Part shown: piece by piece, positions 16,035 to 25,343 of the stretch
Position numbering within the stretch: position 1 is the stretch's first letter
Layout: the number at the start of each line of letters is the position of its first letter
NCBI GenBank assembly: GCA_902826815.1
Contig: CADEGF010000014.1
Coordinates: 1-64,000 of the forward strand
DNA length: 64,000 bases
DNA from: an uncultured Mycobacteriaceae bacterium
GTDB taxonomy: Bacteria; Actinomycetota; Actinomycetes; Mycobacteriales; Mycobacteriaceae
Direction of reading: 5' to 3'
Position numbers and translations under genes: made by a program
Notes under the pieces: model-generated
Databases searched by the model: none
What the model saw: the letters and a program-made list of their open reading frames with translations, nothing else
Told to the model about the DNA's origin: nothing

Positions 16035-18407
16035 TTAGATCATGTCCTTGTCGGCGAGCCAGCGCATCAAGAACCAGCCGACGAACACCGGTAGCCAACA
16101 GGTGAGCACCCGGTAGAGCAACACCGACGGGACCGCGATCCCCGCGGGCACCCCGAACGCCGCGAGCCCACCGATGAGCGCCGCCTCCACCGCGCCGACA
16201 CCGCCGGGGGTGGGTGCCGCCGACGCCAGGGTGCCGCCGATCATCGTCACCACCGTCACCGTGACGAATGACGCGTTGCCGCCGAACGCCGCGATACATG
16301 CCCACAATGCCACCGCACCACCGAGAGTCGTTGCGGCGCAGCCAAGGACGATGAGGATGAGACGCCTCGGCTCGCTCGCCAGTTGGCGCAGGTCGTTGAG
16401 GACTTCCCTGGCCCGGGGCACTACCGTCCCCGTCAAGAACCTGCGCAACTTGGGCACGATCACGAAAGCCGCGACGACGACCGCGATCGCGCCACCGACG
16501 GCGTACACGATCGTCGACGACGGGACGAACTTGGTGAGGTTGGCCGACGCTCCCGCGAACGCGCTGAACAGGATCAGCAGCGTGAGGTGGGTGACCACCT
16601 GCACCGACTGCTGCAGTGCCACCGCGGTCGCGGCGCGCAGTGCCCCGAGCCCACCCTTCTGCAGGAACCGGGCGCTCAACGCCAGCCCGCCGACGCCGGC
16701 GGGGGTGGTGGTGGCGGCAAACGTGTTGGCCACCTGCATCAGCGTGAGATTGCGGAAACTCACCAGGCCGTCGGCGCATGCCCACAGTGCCGCCGCGGCG
16801 CCGACATACTTCAATGCCGAGATCGCCAACCCGAGCAGCCCCCACCACCAGTTCGCCGTCCGCAGTTCGGAAATGAACGTCGGCACCGTGCTGATGAACG
16901 GCAGCGCGACGTAGATGAGCGCGACGAGCAGCACCATCTGCAGGAGCTGGTTGCGGTTGAACCGCGTGATCGTCGCCGTCTCGATCTCGTCGGCACCGGT
17001 CTGCAGCATCACCTCGTCGCGCGCGGCCGAGATGATCCCTCTGGCGTCGGGTATCGACTCCCGGAGGCGTTTGGGCACAGCGGCTTTCGCGAGTCGCTCC
17101 GATGCGGTGAGGACCGCACCCTTGCCGAAGACACCCATGGCTGCCCGCACCGCGGTGGGTGCGTCGTAGAGCGCTGTCGTCGTTACCAGCAGCTGCGCGA
17201 TATCGGACTGCAGCTGTGCGTCGGTGGCCCCGTACTCGGCATGCTCGAATCCGCCAAACAGAACCGTGTCGCCGTCGACGGTGATCTTTCGTGCGCGCAG
17301 ATCGCCGTGTGAGATGTGCTGGTCGTGCAGGATTCGCAGCGCCCCCCAGATCCGCGGCACCAGGGTGGACTCTCCTGCCTCGTCGAGCGGTGTGCCGCGC
17401 GCAGGCGTGTGCGCGTACAAAGTCCATCCGCGGTCGAGCGGTGTCACCGCCAGCGGCGCCGTGTTGGCGACGTCGAGGTCGCCGATCGCGATCGCCATCA
17501 GTGCGCGGTGCTCGACGACGCGGCGCATCGACGCGTGGAACGGCGCGGTCTCGCCGCCGCGCAACGTGAACTTCCGCCACAGCTGGCGCAACGCGCCGCC
17601 GCTGCGCTGGTTCGGGCTGTACAGCTCGATTACCTTGACGGTCCCGTCGGCGCACGTCGCAGACAGCAGCAGCGATCCGCGGCCGGGCAGCCGGACCACC
17701 GTCAGGTCGGTGATCTTGCAACCCCGGCGGTCCATCGCCCGCACCGCCCCTTCGAGCGGCACCTCGAGGGCCGGGGTGCCGACGACGAGGATCACCAGCG
17801 CGCCGATGAACCAGCCCACCGCGAGACCCAGCAGCGAGCGCGCGGGCACCACGGCACTGACGACCAGGTGGATCGGCACGAACGACAGCAGCAGCGCCCA
17901 CCACCAGTGCCGCCACCGGGCAGGCAGCCACGGCCCCGACACCGTGAGCATGGCGGCCAGCATCGCGATCCAGCGCGGGTCGTCGAGGAACTGCGAAAGG
18001 AACGTCTTGGGCTGGTCGGCGACGTCGAAATGCCACCGCGGGGCGGCGATGCCGTCGGGCCGCACCGACAGGGCGAGTACGGAGATGACGCCTGCCGCCG
18101 CGTACGCGCCCAGCAGCTTCCAGTGCCTGCCCGCGATCAGCCCGATGAGGATCGCGAACGGCAGCGCAACGATCGCGATGCCGTACGCCAGATACACCAG
18201 GTTCGACTGGGTCGGGGTGAGCACGCCGACGATGTCGCTGATCGACTTCTCCAGCGAAACCCAGTCATATCGGGTGATCAGCGAGCTGGTGATGACGACC
18301 GCGAGGAAGAGCGCGGCCAACAGCAATCGCAGGATGTCGCTGGTGCGGCGGGTCAATGGCTGCAGCAAGCGGCCAGTAACGGTGATGTCCCGCCCGTCGA
18401 CCCGCAC
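16035..18407 (-). CDS. Large membrane protein: kinase-like segment plus LPG-synthase/YbhN-type flippase domain
   Basis: 790 residues. The first 240 hold about six transmembrane helices. Residues about 250-470 are soluble and kinase-like: ILHDQHISHGDLRARKITVD resembles an APH/Rio catalytic loop and VLFGGFEHAEYG sits where the DFG motif would be, so catalysis is doubtful. Residues about 480-790 have a further six to eight helices of the LPG_synthase_TM/UPF0104 type, with TPAGVGG and TPGGVGAVEAALIGGL motifs. Relatives flip or transfer lipids. It ends 53 bases downstream of the convergent-free AT-rich gap at 15829-16034. Confidence 0.78.
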   Translation of the reverse strand: MRVDGRDITVTGRLLQPLTRRTSDILRLLLAALFLAVVITSSLITRYDWVSLEKSISDIVGVLTPTQSNLVYLAYGIAIVALPFAILIGLIAGRHWKLLGAYAAAGVISVLALSVRPDGIAAPRWHFDVADQPKTFLSQFLDDPRWIAMLAAMLTVSGPWLPARWRHWWWALLLSFVPIHLVVSAVVPARSLLGLAVGWFIGALVILVVGTPALEVPLEGAVRAMDRRGCKITDLTVVRLPGRGSLLLSATCADGTVKVIELYSPNQRSGGALRQLWRKFTLRGGETAPFHASMRRVVEHRALMAIAIGDLDVANTAPLAVTPLDRGWTLYAHTPARGTPLDEAGESTLVPRIWGALRILHDQHISHGDLRARKITVDGDTVLFGGFEHAEYGATDAQLQSDIAQLLVTTTALYDAPTAVRAAMGVFGKGAVLTASERLAKAAVPKRLRESIPDARGIISAARDEVMLQTGADEIETATITRFNRNQLLQMVLLVALIYVALPFISTVPTFISELRTANWWWGLLGLAISALKYVGAAAALWACADGLVSFRNLTLMQVANTFAATTTPAGVGGLALSARFLQKGGLGALRAATAVALQQSVQVVTHLTLLILFSAFAGASANLTKFVPSSTIVYAVGGAIAVVVAAFVIVPKLRRFLTGTVVPRAREVLNDLRQLASEPRRLILIVLGCAATTLGGAVALWACIAAFGGNASFVTVTVVTMIGGTLASAAPTPGGVGAVEAALIGGLAAFGVPAGIAVPSVLLYRVLTCWLPVFVGWFLMRWLADKDMI

Positions 18408-18430
18408 GCGGACTAGTTAACCGGACGTCC

Positions 18431-19393
18431 TCAGCCGCCGTGCACCACATTGCGCAGCGGCTCGCCGCGCGCCAACCTCCCGATATTGGCGACGACGTCA
18501 TCGACGCGGCCGGTGAAGGTGTCGCGGGTGACTCCCGACGAATGCGGCGTCATCAGCAGATTCGGCAGGTCAGCGAACGGCAGATCGGCAGGCGCGCTCA
18601 TATCGTCGCCCGCGGGGTAGTGGTACCAGACGTCGATGGCCGCCGCCCGGATGACGCGGTCGGCAAGCGCGTCATACAACGCGCGCTCGGCCACGAGCCT
18701 GCCGCGGCCGACGTTGATCAGCACCCCGTCCGCGCCGAGCGCCGCCAGCTGCGCCGCACCGATCATGCCCTCGGTGTTCTCGTTGAGGGGTGTGGAGAGG
18801 ACGGCGACGTCGCATTCGCGCAGCAGCCGGTCGAGCGCACCTGTGTCGCCCGCCCACGCGAGCCCGACATCGGGAACCCGGCCCGATCCGGTAACCGCGA
18901 CGCCTGTGCAGCCGAAGGCGCGGAACAGGTTCCAGCTGCGCTGCCCGATATGGCCGAACCCGATGAAACCGATCCGGGCGTCGGCGAGCGCACTGGGCTG
19001 GGGGATCGCCTTGTCGTACACCGACGTCGCCCAGATGTTTCGGCGCAGCTGCCGATCCTGGTTCAGGAAGTCGCGGCGCAGCATCACCGCGGCCGCAACG
19101 ATGTATTCGGCGATGGACTGCTCATGGTGAAAGGTGTTGGCCACCAGGACGCCGGGCGGTAATGCATCGAAGTCGATATTGTCGGTGCCCGCGGCCGCGG
19201 GATGGATCAGCTGCAGTTTCTCCGCGGCATCGGCCATCGCTGCCGTGAAGCGGCTTCCCACGTACACATCGGCGTCGCGCAGTTCGTCGGGCGAGACGCC
19301 GTTCGTCTGCCAGCGCACCTCAGCGCCGGGCAGGGCGGCCTCCAGCCGCTCGCGATGCGGTACCAGGTTCGGGTCGGCGACTACTATCCTCAT
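18431..19393 (-). CDS. D-isomer-specific 2-hydroxyacid dehydrogenase of the glucarate operon
   Basis: 320 residues from the ATG at 19393, one base after the glucarate dehydratase stop. The NAD-binding motif is GFGHIGQRSWNLF. The catalytic Arg is in INVGRGRLV and the His in MTPHSSG. The usual catalytic Glu position reads DVWYHYP, a variant seen in some subfamilies. It is the last gene of the nine-gene operon and may reduce or oxidise a 2-keto or 2-hydroxy acid linked to aldarate breakdown. It is only distantly like the second dehydrogenase at 28183. Confidence 0.82.
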   Translation of the reverse strand: MRIVVADPNLVPHRERLEAALPGAEVRWQTNGVSPDELRDADVYVGSRFTAAMADAAEKLQLIHPAAAGTDNIDFDALPPGVLVANTFHHEQSIAEYIVAAAVMLRRDFLNQDRQLRRNIWATSVYDKAIPQPSALADARIGFIGFGHIGQRSWNLFRAFGCTGVAVTGSGRVPDVGLAWAGDTGALDRLLRECDVAVLSTPLNENTEGMIGAAQLAALGADGVLINVGRGRLVAERALYDALADRVIRAAAIDVWYHYPAGDDMSAPADLPFADLPNLLMTPHSSGVTRDTFTGRVDDVVANIGRLARGEPLRNVVHGG

Positions 19394-19394
19394 C

Positions 19395-20732
19395 TCAACT
19401 CCGTTGCAGCGCAGGGCGCTTGCTGTCGAACGTCCAGCCGGGGACCAGATACTGCATGGCGACGGCGTCGTCACGGCTGCCGAGCCCCTCGCGCATGTAC
19501 AACTCGTGCGCCGCGGCAACCGCGTCGTCGTCGAGCTCGATTCCGAGACCGGGCTTGTCGGGCACCGTCAGGTAGCCGTCGACGATCTCGTACGGCTCCT
19601 TGGTGACCCGTTGACCGTCCTGCCAGATCCAATGCGTGTCGATCGCGGTGACGACGCCAGGCGCCGCGGCGGCCACGTGTGTGAACATCGCCAGCGAAAC
19701 GTCGAAGTGGTTGTTGGAGTGCGACCCCCACGTCAGGCCCCACGCATCGCAGAGCTGTGCGACGCGCACCGAACCCGCCATCGTCCAGAAGTGCGGATCG
19801 GCAAGCGGGATGTCGACGGCGTTGGCGCGGATGGCGTGGCCGAGTTCACGCCAGTCGGTGCCGATCATGTTGGTCGCGGTCGGAAGCCCGGTGGCGCGCT
19901 TGAACTCCGCCATCACCTCGCGGCCGGAGAAACCGCCTTCTGGGCCGACGGGATCCTCGGCATAGGCGAGCACATCGGTCAGCTCGCGGCAGGTCTTCAC
20001 GGCATCGTCGAGCAGCCATCCGCCGTTCGGGTCGAGCGTGATGCGGGCCTCGGGGAACCGGTCGGCGAGCGCGATGATCGCCTTGGCTTCGTCGGGTGCG
20101 GGCAGCACGCCGCCCTTGAGCTTGAAGTCGACGAAGCCGTAGCGCGCCTTGGCCGCCTCGGCGAGACGGACCACACCCTCGGGCGACAGGGCTTCCTCGT
20201 GGCGGACGCGCATCCACTCGTCGGCGTCTGCGGGTTCGTCGGCGGGCGACTGGTACGCCAGATCGGTCTTGTTGCGGTCACCGACGAAGAACAGGTAGCC
20301 CAGCGCCTGCACCCGGTCGCGCTGCTGGCCGTCGCCGAGCAGCGCCGCAACCGGCACCTCGAGGTGCTGACCGAGGATGTCCAGAAGCGCGGATTCGACG
20401 GCGGTGACGGCGTGTACCGCGATCCGCAGATCGAACGTCTGCGCGCCGCGTCCGCCTGAGTCGCGGTCGCCGAACGCGCGACGCATGTCGTTGAGCACGC
20501 CGTGGTGGTCACCGATGCTGCGGCCGACGACGATCGCGCGTGCGTCCTCCAGCGTGCGGCGGATCGGCTCGCCGCCGGGCACCTCGCCGACGCCGGTGTT
20601 GCCGTCGGAGTCGGTGACGATAACCAGATTCCTGGTGAAGAACGGGCCGTGTGCACCGCTGAGGTTCAACAGCATGCTGTCGTGGCCTGCGACCGGGATC
20701 ACCGTCATATCGCGGACGACTGGAACACTCAT
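19395..20732 (-). CDS. gudD: Glucarate dehydratase (enolase superfamily)
   Basis: 445 residues, the same length as E. coli GudD. The enolase-superfamily catalytic set is visible: KLK at 204-206, Asp234 in LDPNGGW, Glu259 in AEDP, and HSNNH with its catalytic His near 340, followed by [12 protein letters not shown]. It dehydrates D-glucarate (and often L-idarate) to 5-dehydro-4-deoxy-D-glucarate. It lies between an IclR regulator and a 2-hydroxyacid dehydrogenase at the end of an operon beginning with an ABC importer. The product is the substrate of the enzyme encoded at 34849. Confidence 0.92.
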   Translation of the reverse strand: MSVPVVRDMTVIPVAGHDSMLLNLSGAHGPFFTRNLVIVTDSDGNTGVGEVPGGEPIRRTLEDARAIVVGRSIGDHHGVLNDMRRAFGDRDSGGRGAQTFDLRIAVHAVTAVESALLDILGQHLEVPVAALLGDGQQRDRVQALGYLFFVGDRNKTDLAYQSPADEPADADEWMRVRHEEALSPEGVVRLAEAAKARYGFVDFKLKGGVLPAPDEAKAIIALADRFPEARITLDPNGGWLLDDAVKTCRELTDVLAYAEDPVGPEGGFSGREVMAEFKRATGLPTATNMIGTDWRELGHAIRANAVDIPLADPHFWTMAGSVRVAQLCDAWGLTWGSHSNNHFDVSLAMFTHVAAAAPGVVTAIDTHWIWQDGQRVTKEPYEIVDGYLTVPDKPGLGIELDDDAVAAAHELYMREGLGSRDDAVAMQYLVPGWTFDSKRPALQRS

Positions 20733-20748
20733 CGGATTCTCCTGTTAC

Positions 20749-21552
20749 TCATGACGCAAACCACTTGTCGCCGTTCGCTAATGGCCGAACCACGCGTGTC
20801 ACCTTGTCGCCCATCGAGCGCAGCGCGTCGACGATCTCGCGCTCGCGCTGCGGGTTCAGCCGCTCGACGGGTATCGATGCGCTGATGGCGTCCTGGGCGG
20901 GGGTGCAATAACGCAACGCGACGGCGAAGCACTTCAGGCCTGGGGTGTTCTCTTGGTCGTCGATCGCGTAGCCGCGCACCCGGACTACTTCGAGGGACTC
21001 GTCGAGGGCGGCCCGGTCGACGATCGTCTCGGTGGTCAACGGCGCCAATGCGGCGGGCAGGTGCGCGTCGCGCTCGACGCCGAACCGTTCGGCGAGCAGC
21101 GATTTGCCCAGCGCCGTCGTGTAGGCGGGTAGCCGCCGACCGACCCGGCTCTGGATCCGGTTGTACTGCTTGGATTCCCGGGTGGCCAGGTAGACGATGT
21201 CGGTGCCGTCGAGCCTGCCGAGGTGGAAGGTCTCGTCGAGGTCCTGCCGAAGGTCCTCCAGGAACGGGGTGATCAACGGCAGGTACGGGTCGCTGTCGAG
21301 GTAGCTCGTGCCGACGAGCAGTGCGCGGATGCCGATGCCGTACAACATGCCCGACGCATCGGATCGCACCCAGCCCTGGGAGACCAGCGTGCGCAGCAGG
21401 GCGTGCGCGCTACTGCGCGGCATGTCGAGCGAGTCGCTGATCTCGCGAAGCCGCGCCGGGTTGTCGTGGCGGGCGGCGAGGTATTCGAGCAGCTCGACGG
21501 TCCGCACGGCCGACTTCACCTTGCGCACCGCAAGATCGGGTTCGTCTGTCAC
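20749..21552 (-). CDS. IclR-family transcriptional regulator
   Basis: 267 residues. An N-terminal winged helix (about 10-75, with LREISDSLDMPRSSAHALLRTL) precedes the IclR effector domain ending in CTPAQDAISASIPVERLNPQR. IclR proteins commonly control sugar-acid and aromatic catabolism. The gene is inside the transport/catabolic operon, one base after the TauE-like gene and 16 bases before gudD. It probably senses the aldarate or an intermediate and controls the promoter upstream of 27875. An inverted repeat at 27904-27917 is a candidate site. Confidence 0.9.
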   Translation of the reverse strand: MTDEPDLAVRKVKSAVRTVELLEYLAARHDNPARLREISDSLDMPRSSAHALLRTLVSQGWVRSDASGMLYGIGIRALLVGTSYLDSDPYLPLITPFLEDLRQDLDETFHLGRLDGTDIVYLATRESKQYNRIQSRVGRRLPAYTTALGKSLLAERFGVERDAHLPAALAPLTTETIVDRAALDESLEVVRVRGYAIDDQENTPGLKCFAVALRYCTPAQDAISASIPVERLNPQREREIVDALRSMGDKVTRVVRPLANGDKWFAS

Positions 21553-21553
21553 G

Positions 21554-22282
21554 TCACCCTCCTAGCGCCAGTAATTCACGGCCGATGAGCACGACGGCGC
21601 CCAGCGTAGAGGCGCCGATCGCCAACCACCGCAGTCGTTTCGGGTCGAGGTACTTGTTCATCGGCCGCGACAGCAGATACCCCGCGATGGCCGCGGGAAT
21701 GAGCACGGCAAAACCCCACATCGTTCGTTCGTCGATGGCCCCCGTCGCGGCCAGGGCTGCGATCGACAGCATCGAGCCGACCAGGAAGAAGCTGCCCATC
21801 GTGCCGCGCAGCCGAGCGCCGGTATTTCGTTGCCACACAAGTGCCATCGGCGGGCCACCGATCGCCGTCGCCGTGCCGAGCACGCCGGAGGCCGCACCGG
21901 CGAGCACCACATTGCGCCGCCGCGCCACGGGGACCCAGCCGAAGCTGGTGATGAGCACGCCGACCAGCACGACCCCTGCCAGGAGAATGGCCAGCGCCTG
22001 GTGCGGCAGCATTGCCAGCAGCAGTGCGCCCGCGAGGGTGCCAGGCACGCGGCCGACCAATGCCCAGCCGGTGCCGTGCAGGTCGATGTCCTGCCGCTCG
22101 CGGATGACCACAATCAGGGTGAGAAATGCCGCGACCATGATCAGGGTGCCGGGGATCAGGTCGGGGTCGACGAGCGCGACGATCGGTGCGGCGAGCATCC
22201 CGATGCCGAATCCGATGGACGCCTGCAGCGCCGACGCCAGCATCACCGCAGCGGCGATGATGCAGTAGCCGAGCACACTCAC
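21554..22282 (-). CDS. TauE/SafE-family membrane transporter
   Basis: 242 residues from a GTG that overlaps the upstream ABC ATPase stop (GTGA). Seven or eight transmembrane helices in two repeats, with ASIGFGIGMLAAPIVALVDP in the first and ATAIGGPPMALVWQ in the second, are typical of TauE/SafE. The family moves organic anions such as sulfonates or sulfite. Here it may export or import an acid connected with aldarate metabolism, by context only. Confidence 0.85.
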   Translation of the reverse strand: MSVLGYCIIAAAVMLASALQASIGFGIGMLAAPIVALVDPDLIPGTLIMVAAFLTLIVVIRERQDIDLHGTGWALVGRVPGTLAGALLLAMLPHQALAILLAGVVLVGVLITSFGWVPVARRRNVVLAGAASGVLGTATAIGGPPMALVWQRNTGARLRGTMGSFFLVGSMLSIAALAATGAIDERTMWGFAVLIPAAIAGYLLSRPMNKYLDPKRLRWLAIGASTLGAVVLIGRELLALGG

Positions 22283-23283
22283 GCTGATGCGAGCACGCTC
22301 CCTTCCTCCAGGAGGGGATGGTGGCATTCGGCGCCGTGGCCGACGACCTCGAGATCGAGTGCGTTCGGCGGCGCGGTCGTCGCACAGACGTCGGTGGCTT
22401 TCCAGCAGCGGGTCCGGAACCGGCAACCCGACGGCGGGTTGAGCGGTGACGGCACCTCGCCCTTGAGCAGGATCCGCTCGCGGCGTTGTTCGCTGTCCAG
22501 CGTCGGCGCGGCGGACATCAAGGCGGCGGTGTACGGATGGTTGGGCCGCTCGAAAACCGCTTCGGTTGGCCCGGATTCGATGATCCGGCCGAGGTACATC
22601 ACCGCGACCCTGTCCGCGACGTGCCGAACCACCGACAGATCGTGGGAGATGAACACATACGAGATCTGCAGCTGCTGCTGAAGGTCGTTGAGCAGGTTGA
22701 GCACCTGCGCCTGCACGGACAGGTCGAGCGCGGAGACCGGCTCGTCGCAGATGATCACGTCGGGGTCGAGCGCCAGCGCGCGGGCGATGCCGATGCGCTG
22801 CCGCTGCCCGCCGGAGAACTCCTGCGGGTACTTGTCGGCCGCCTTGGCGCCGAGGCCGACGAGGTCGAGCAGGCCGCGCACCCGCATATCGCGCTCGCGC
22901 TTGTTCTTGTACATGCCTTTGTGGCTGCGCCACGGCTCGGCGATGATGTCGCCCGCGGGCATCCGCGCGTTCAGCGAGGCGTACGGGTCCTGGAAGACCA
23001 TCTGCACGCGGCGGCGGAACTTCAGCAGGTCCTTACCGCGCAGGCTGAACGGGTCGATGCCGTCGAAGCGCACGGTGCCGGAATCGGGCCGCTCCAGCAT
23101 CATCAGAGTCCTTGCCAGCGTAGACTTTCCGCAGCCGGACTCGCCGACAAGGCCAAGGGTCCGGCCGCGCGGCAGGTCAAGGTTGATGCCGTCGAGCGCC
23201 TGCAGTCGCTTCTTGCCTGCATTCGGCACGCTGAAGGACTTGCGCAGGTCGCGGACCTCGAGCAGGTTCTCTTGCTCAGACAT
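22279..23283 (-). CDS. OppF/DppF-type ABC transporter ATPase
   Basis: 334 residues from the ATG at 23283, whose first eight bases overlap the end of the upstream ATPase gene. It has Walker A GESGCGKST, the signature FSGGQRQRIGIARAL, Walker B VIICDEP and the H-loop. The C-terminal oligopeptide-ABC region holds the Cys cluster CRFRTRCWKATDVC that can bind an iron-sulfur cluster or metal. It pairs with the upstream ATPase to power the permeases. Confidence 0.93.
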   Translation of the reverse strand: MSEQENLLEVRDLRKSFSVPNAGKKRLQALDGINLDLPRGRTLGLVGESGCGKSTLARTLMMLERPDSGTVRFDGIDPFSLRGKDLLKFRRRVQMVFQDPYASLNARMPAGDIIAEPWRSHKGMYKNKRERDMRVRGLLDLVGLGAKAADKYPQEFSGGQRQRIGIARALALDPDVIICDEPVSALDLSVQAQVLNLLNDLQQQLQISYVFISHDLSVVRHVADRVAVMYLGRIIESGPTEAVFERPNHPYTAALMSAAPTLDSEQRRERILLKGEVPSPLNPPSGCRFRTRCWKATDVCATTAPPNALDLEVVGHGAECHHPLLEEGSVLASA

Positions 23284-24322
23284 TTGTGACCTCTTCCGGG
23301 AAGTGGCATGCGGCTTCGCGGCGGCCGCCGGCGGTGCCGGCAATTGAGCCTTGTCCGGAGTCAACAGTGGGGCGTTTGGTGGCGCAGATGTCACGGGCCA
23401 GCGGACAGCGCTCCTGGTAGACGCAGCCTTCGGGGATCGCGTGCAGATCTGGCGGCGAGCCGCCGATCGACTTGAGCTCGTCGCCGCGGCGCGCGTGCAC
23501 GGGCACCGAGTTCAGCAGGCCTTTGGTGTAAGGGTGCTTCGGGTTGGCGAAAACCTCCGCCACTGGGCCGGTTTCGACGATGTTGCCCGCGTACATCACG
23601 GCGACGCGGTCAGCCTCCTCGGCGACCAGCGCCAGGTCGTGGGTGATCAGCACGAGCGCCATCTGGTACTCGGAGCGCAGGTCGCGCAGCAGCGCCATGA
23701 TCTGCGCCTGCACGGTGACGTCGAGAGCGGTGGTGGGCTCGTCGGCGATCAGCACGCTGGGGTTGAGCGCGACGGCCATCGCGATGAGCAGGCGTTGGCG
23801 CATGCCGCCGGAGAACTGGTGTGGATAGGAGTTCAGCCGCGTCTCGGGCTGCGGGATGCCGACGCGGGTCATCAGCTCGACCGACTTGGCCTTGGCTTCC
23901 TTGGCGCTCAGGTTGTGGTGAATCCGGAACGGTTCTGCCAGTTGGGTTCCCACGGTGTAGAGCGGGTTGAGCGCGGTGAGCGCATCTTGGAAAACGATCG
24001 CGAGATCGGTGCCCGCCATCTCCTGGCGCTTTCGGCGGCCGACGCTGAACAGGTCGATGCCGCTGAGCTTGGCGGTGCCGTCGATGACATCGGCGACGGG
24101 CTCGAGCAGCCCGACGAGTGCGGTGGCGGTCATCGACTTGCCGCAGCCGGATTCACCGAGCAGCGCCAGCGTTTCGCCGCGGCGGGCGGTGAAGCTCACG
24201 TCGTCGACGGCGCGCACCGTGCCGTTGATGGTGCGGATGTCGACAGTCAGGCCGTCGACGTCGAGCACCGGTTGGGTATCGGTCTGGCCGAGGCTTGGCT
24301 TGTGGTCAACTGCGGCAGTCAT
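23276..24322 (-). CDS. OppD/DppD-type ABC transporter ATPase
   Basis: 348 residues from the ATG at 24322, preceded by AAAGGGG. It has Walker A GESGCGKSM, the signature FSGGMRQRLLIAMAV, Walker B VLIADEPTTALD, and a C-terminal OppD extension with CVYQERCPLARDIC. The last residue of Walker A is Met rather than Thr/Ser, a common OppD variant. It forms a heterodimer with the downstream ATPase. Confidence 0.93.
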   Translation of the reverse strand: MTAAVDHKPSLGQTDTQPVLDVDGLTVDIRTINGTVRAVDDVSFTARRGETLALLGESGCGKSMTATALVGLLEPVADVIDGTAKLSGIDLFSVGRRKRQEMAGTDLAIVFQDALTALNPLYTVGTQLAEPFRIHHNLSAKEAKAKSVELMTRVGIPQPETRLNSYPHQFSGGMRQRLLIAMAVALNPSVLIADEPTTALDVTVQAQIMALLRDLRSEYQMALVLITHDLALVAEEADRVAVMYAGNIVETGPVAEVFANPKHPYTKGLLNSVPVHARRGDELKSIGGSPPDLHAIPEGCVYQERCPLARDICATKRPTVDSGQGSIAGTAGGRREAACHFPEEVTNV

Positions 24323-24333
24323 GTCGGCCCCTT

Positions 24334-25329
24334 TCAGATGCGCTTCGTGGTCTTGGTGAACTTGGTCAGGCGTTTCTGCGGGACGGTCAGCCGCCACCGC
24401 TGTCCCGGGTCGGTGGCGATCCGCGCCCACGCGGCGAGGATGGTGGCCGACACGGTGGTGATGACGATGGCCACGCCGGGGAAGAACGACAGCCACCATG
24501 CGGAGTGCAGGTAGGTGCGGCCCTGCGAGACCATCAGGCCCCAGCTGACGTCGGGCGGCTGGATGCCGATGCCGAGGAAGCTCAGTGACGACTCCGCCAA
24601 CATCACGTAGCAGAAGTCCAGCGTCGCAACGGTCAGCAGCGTCGGCAGCACGACCGGAAGGACGTGGCGCCAGATGATCGACTGGGCGCTGGCGCCGAAC
24701 GTGCGGGCGGCGTCGACGAACAGCCTGCTCTGCAGCTCGGCGGACTCGGCGCGGGCGGTGCGCAGGTACACCGGGATGCGGGTGATCGCAAGCACTGCAA
24801 CGATGTTTGCGGCGCTGGGGGAGAACACGTAGAGCACGACGACGGCCAGCAGCAGCGACGGGAAGCTCATGATGACGTCGGCGACCCGCATCGCGATGGT
24901 CTCGCGCCAGCCGCGGTAGTAGCCGGCCCACATGCCGATCGCCGATCCGATGACGGCGGAGATGACCACCGCGGGAACTGCGACGGACAGCGTGGTGCGG
25001 CAGGCGACGATCAGCCGGGCGAGCATGCTGCGGCCAAGCGGATCGGTGCCGAGGATGTTGGCCCAGCCGTGCGACAGCGTGAACGGCGCCTGATTGGAGT
25101 TGTCCAGATCGATGTGCGTGGCGAGGTTGCCGACGAGCATCGGGCCGAAGATGGCGGTGAGGAAGACCAGGCCGAGGATGACGGCTGCCACGGCGGCGAC
25201 GCGGTCATTGACCAGCATCGCGAACCACCGCGACGAGCGCTTGCGCGAGGAGCCGACGGACCTGGTGCCGGCCTCGCCGACGATCGCCGTCGTTGGCTTG
25301 ACGGGGACCATATCGATTTGAGTGCTCAT
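24334..25329 (-). CDS. OppC/DppC-type ABC permease
   Basis: 331 residues. One N-terminal helix (about 40-60) is followed by the permease core of five helices. The EAA loop reads AARTFGASAQSIIWRHVLPV. Typical of peptide/nickel family inner-membrane permeases (GsiD/DppC). It lies 14 bases after the oppB-like gene and 11 before the first ATPase. Confidence 0.93.
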   Translation of the reverse strand: MSTQIDMVPVKPTTAIVGEAGTRSVGSSRKRSSRWFAMLVNDRVAAVAAVILGLVFLTAIFGPMLVGNLATHIDLDNSNQAPFTLSHGWANILGTDPLGRSMLARLIVACRTTLSVAVPAVVISAVIGSAIGMWAGYYRGWRETIAMRVADVIMSFPSLLLAVVVLYVFSPSAANIVAVLAITRIPVYLRTARAESAELQSRLFVDAARTFGASAQSIIWRHVLPVVLPTLLTVATLDFCYVMLAESSLSFLGIGIQPPDVSWGLMVSQGRTYLHSAWWLSFFPGVAIVITTVSATILAAWARIATDPGQRWRLTVPQKRLTKFTKTTKRI

Positions 25330-25343
25330 GAGTGTCTGTCTCC

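Noticed and set aside
15877-18036. 719-codon open frame on the minus strand overlapping the flippase-like gene
   Set aside because: It is an Arg/Pro-rich shadow frame typical of high-GC DNA; the other frame has clear transmembrane segments and family motifs.
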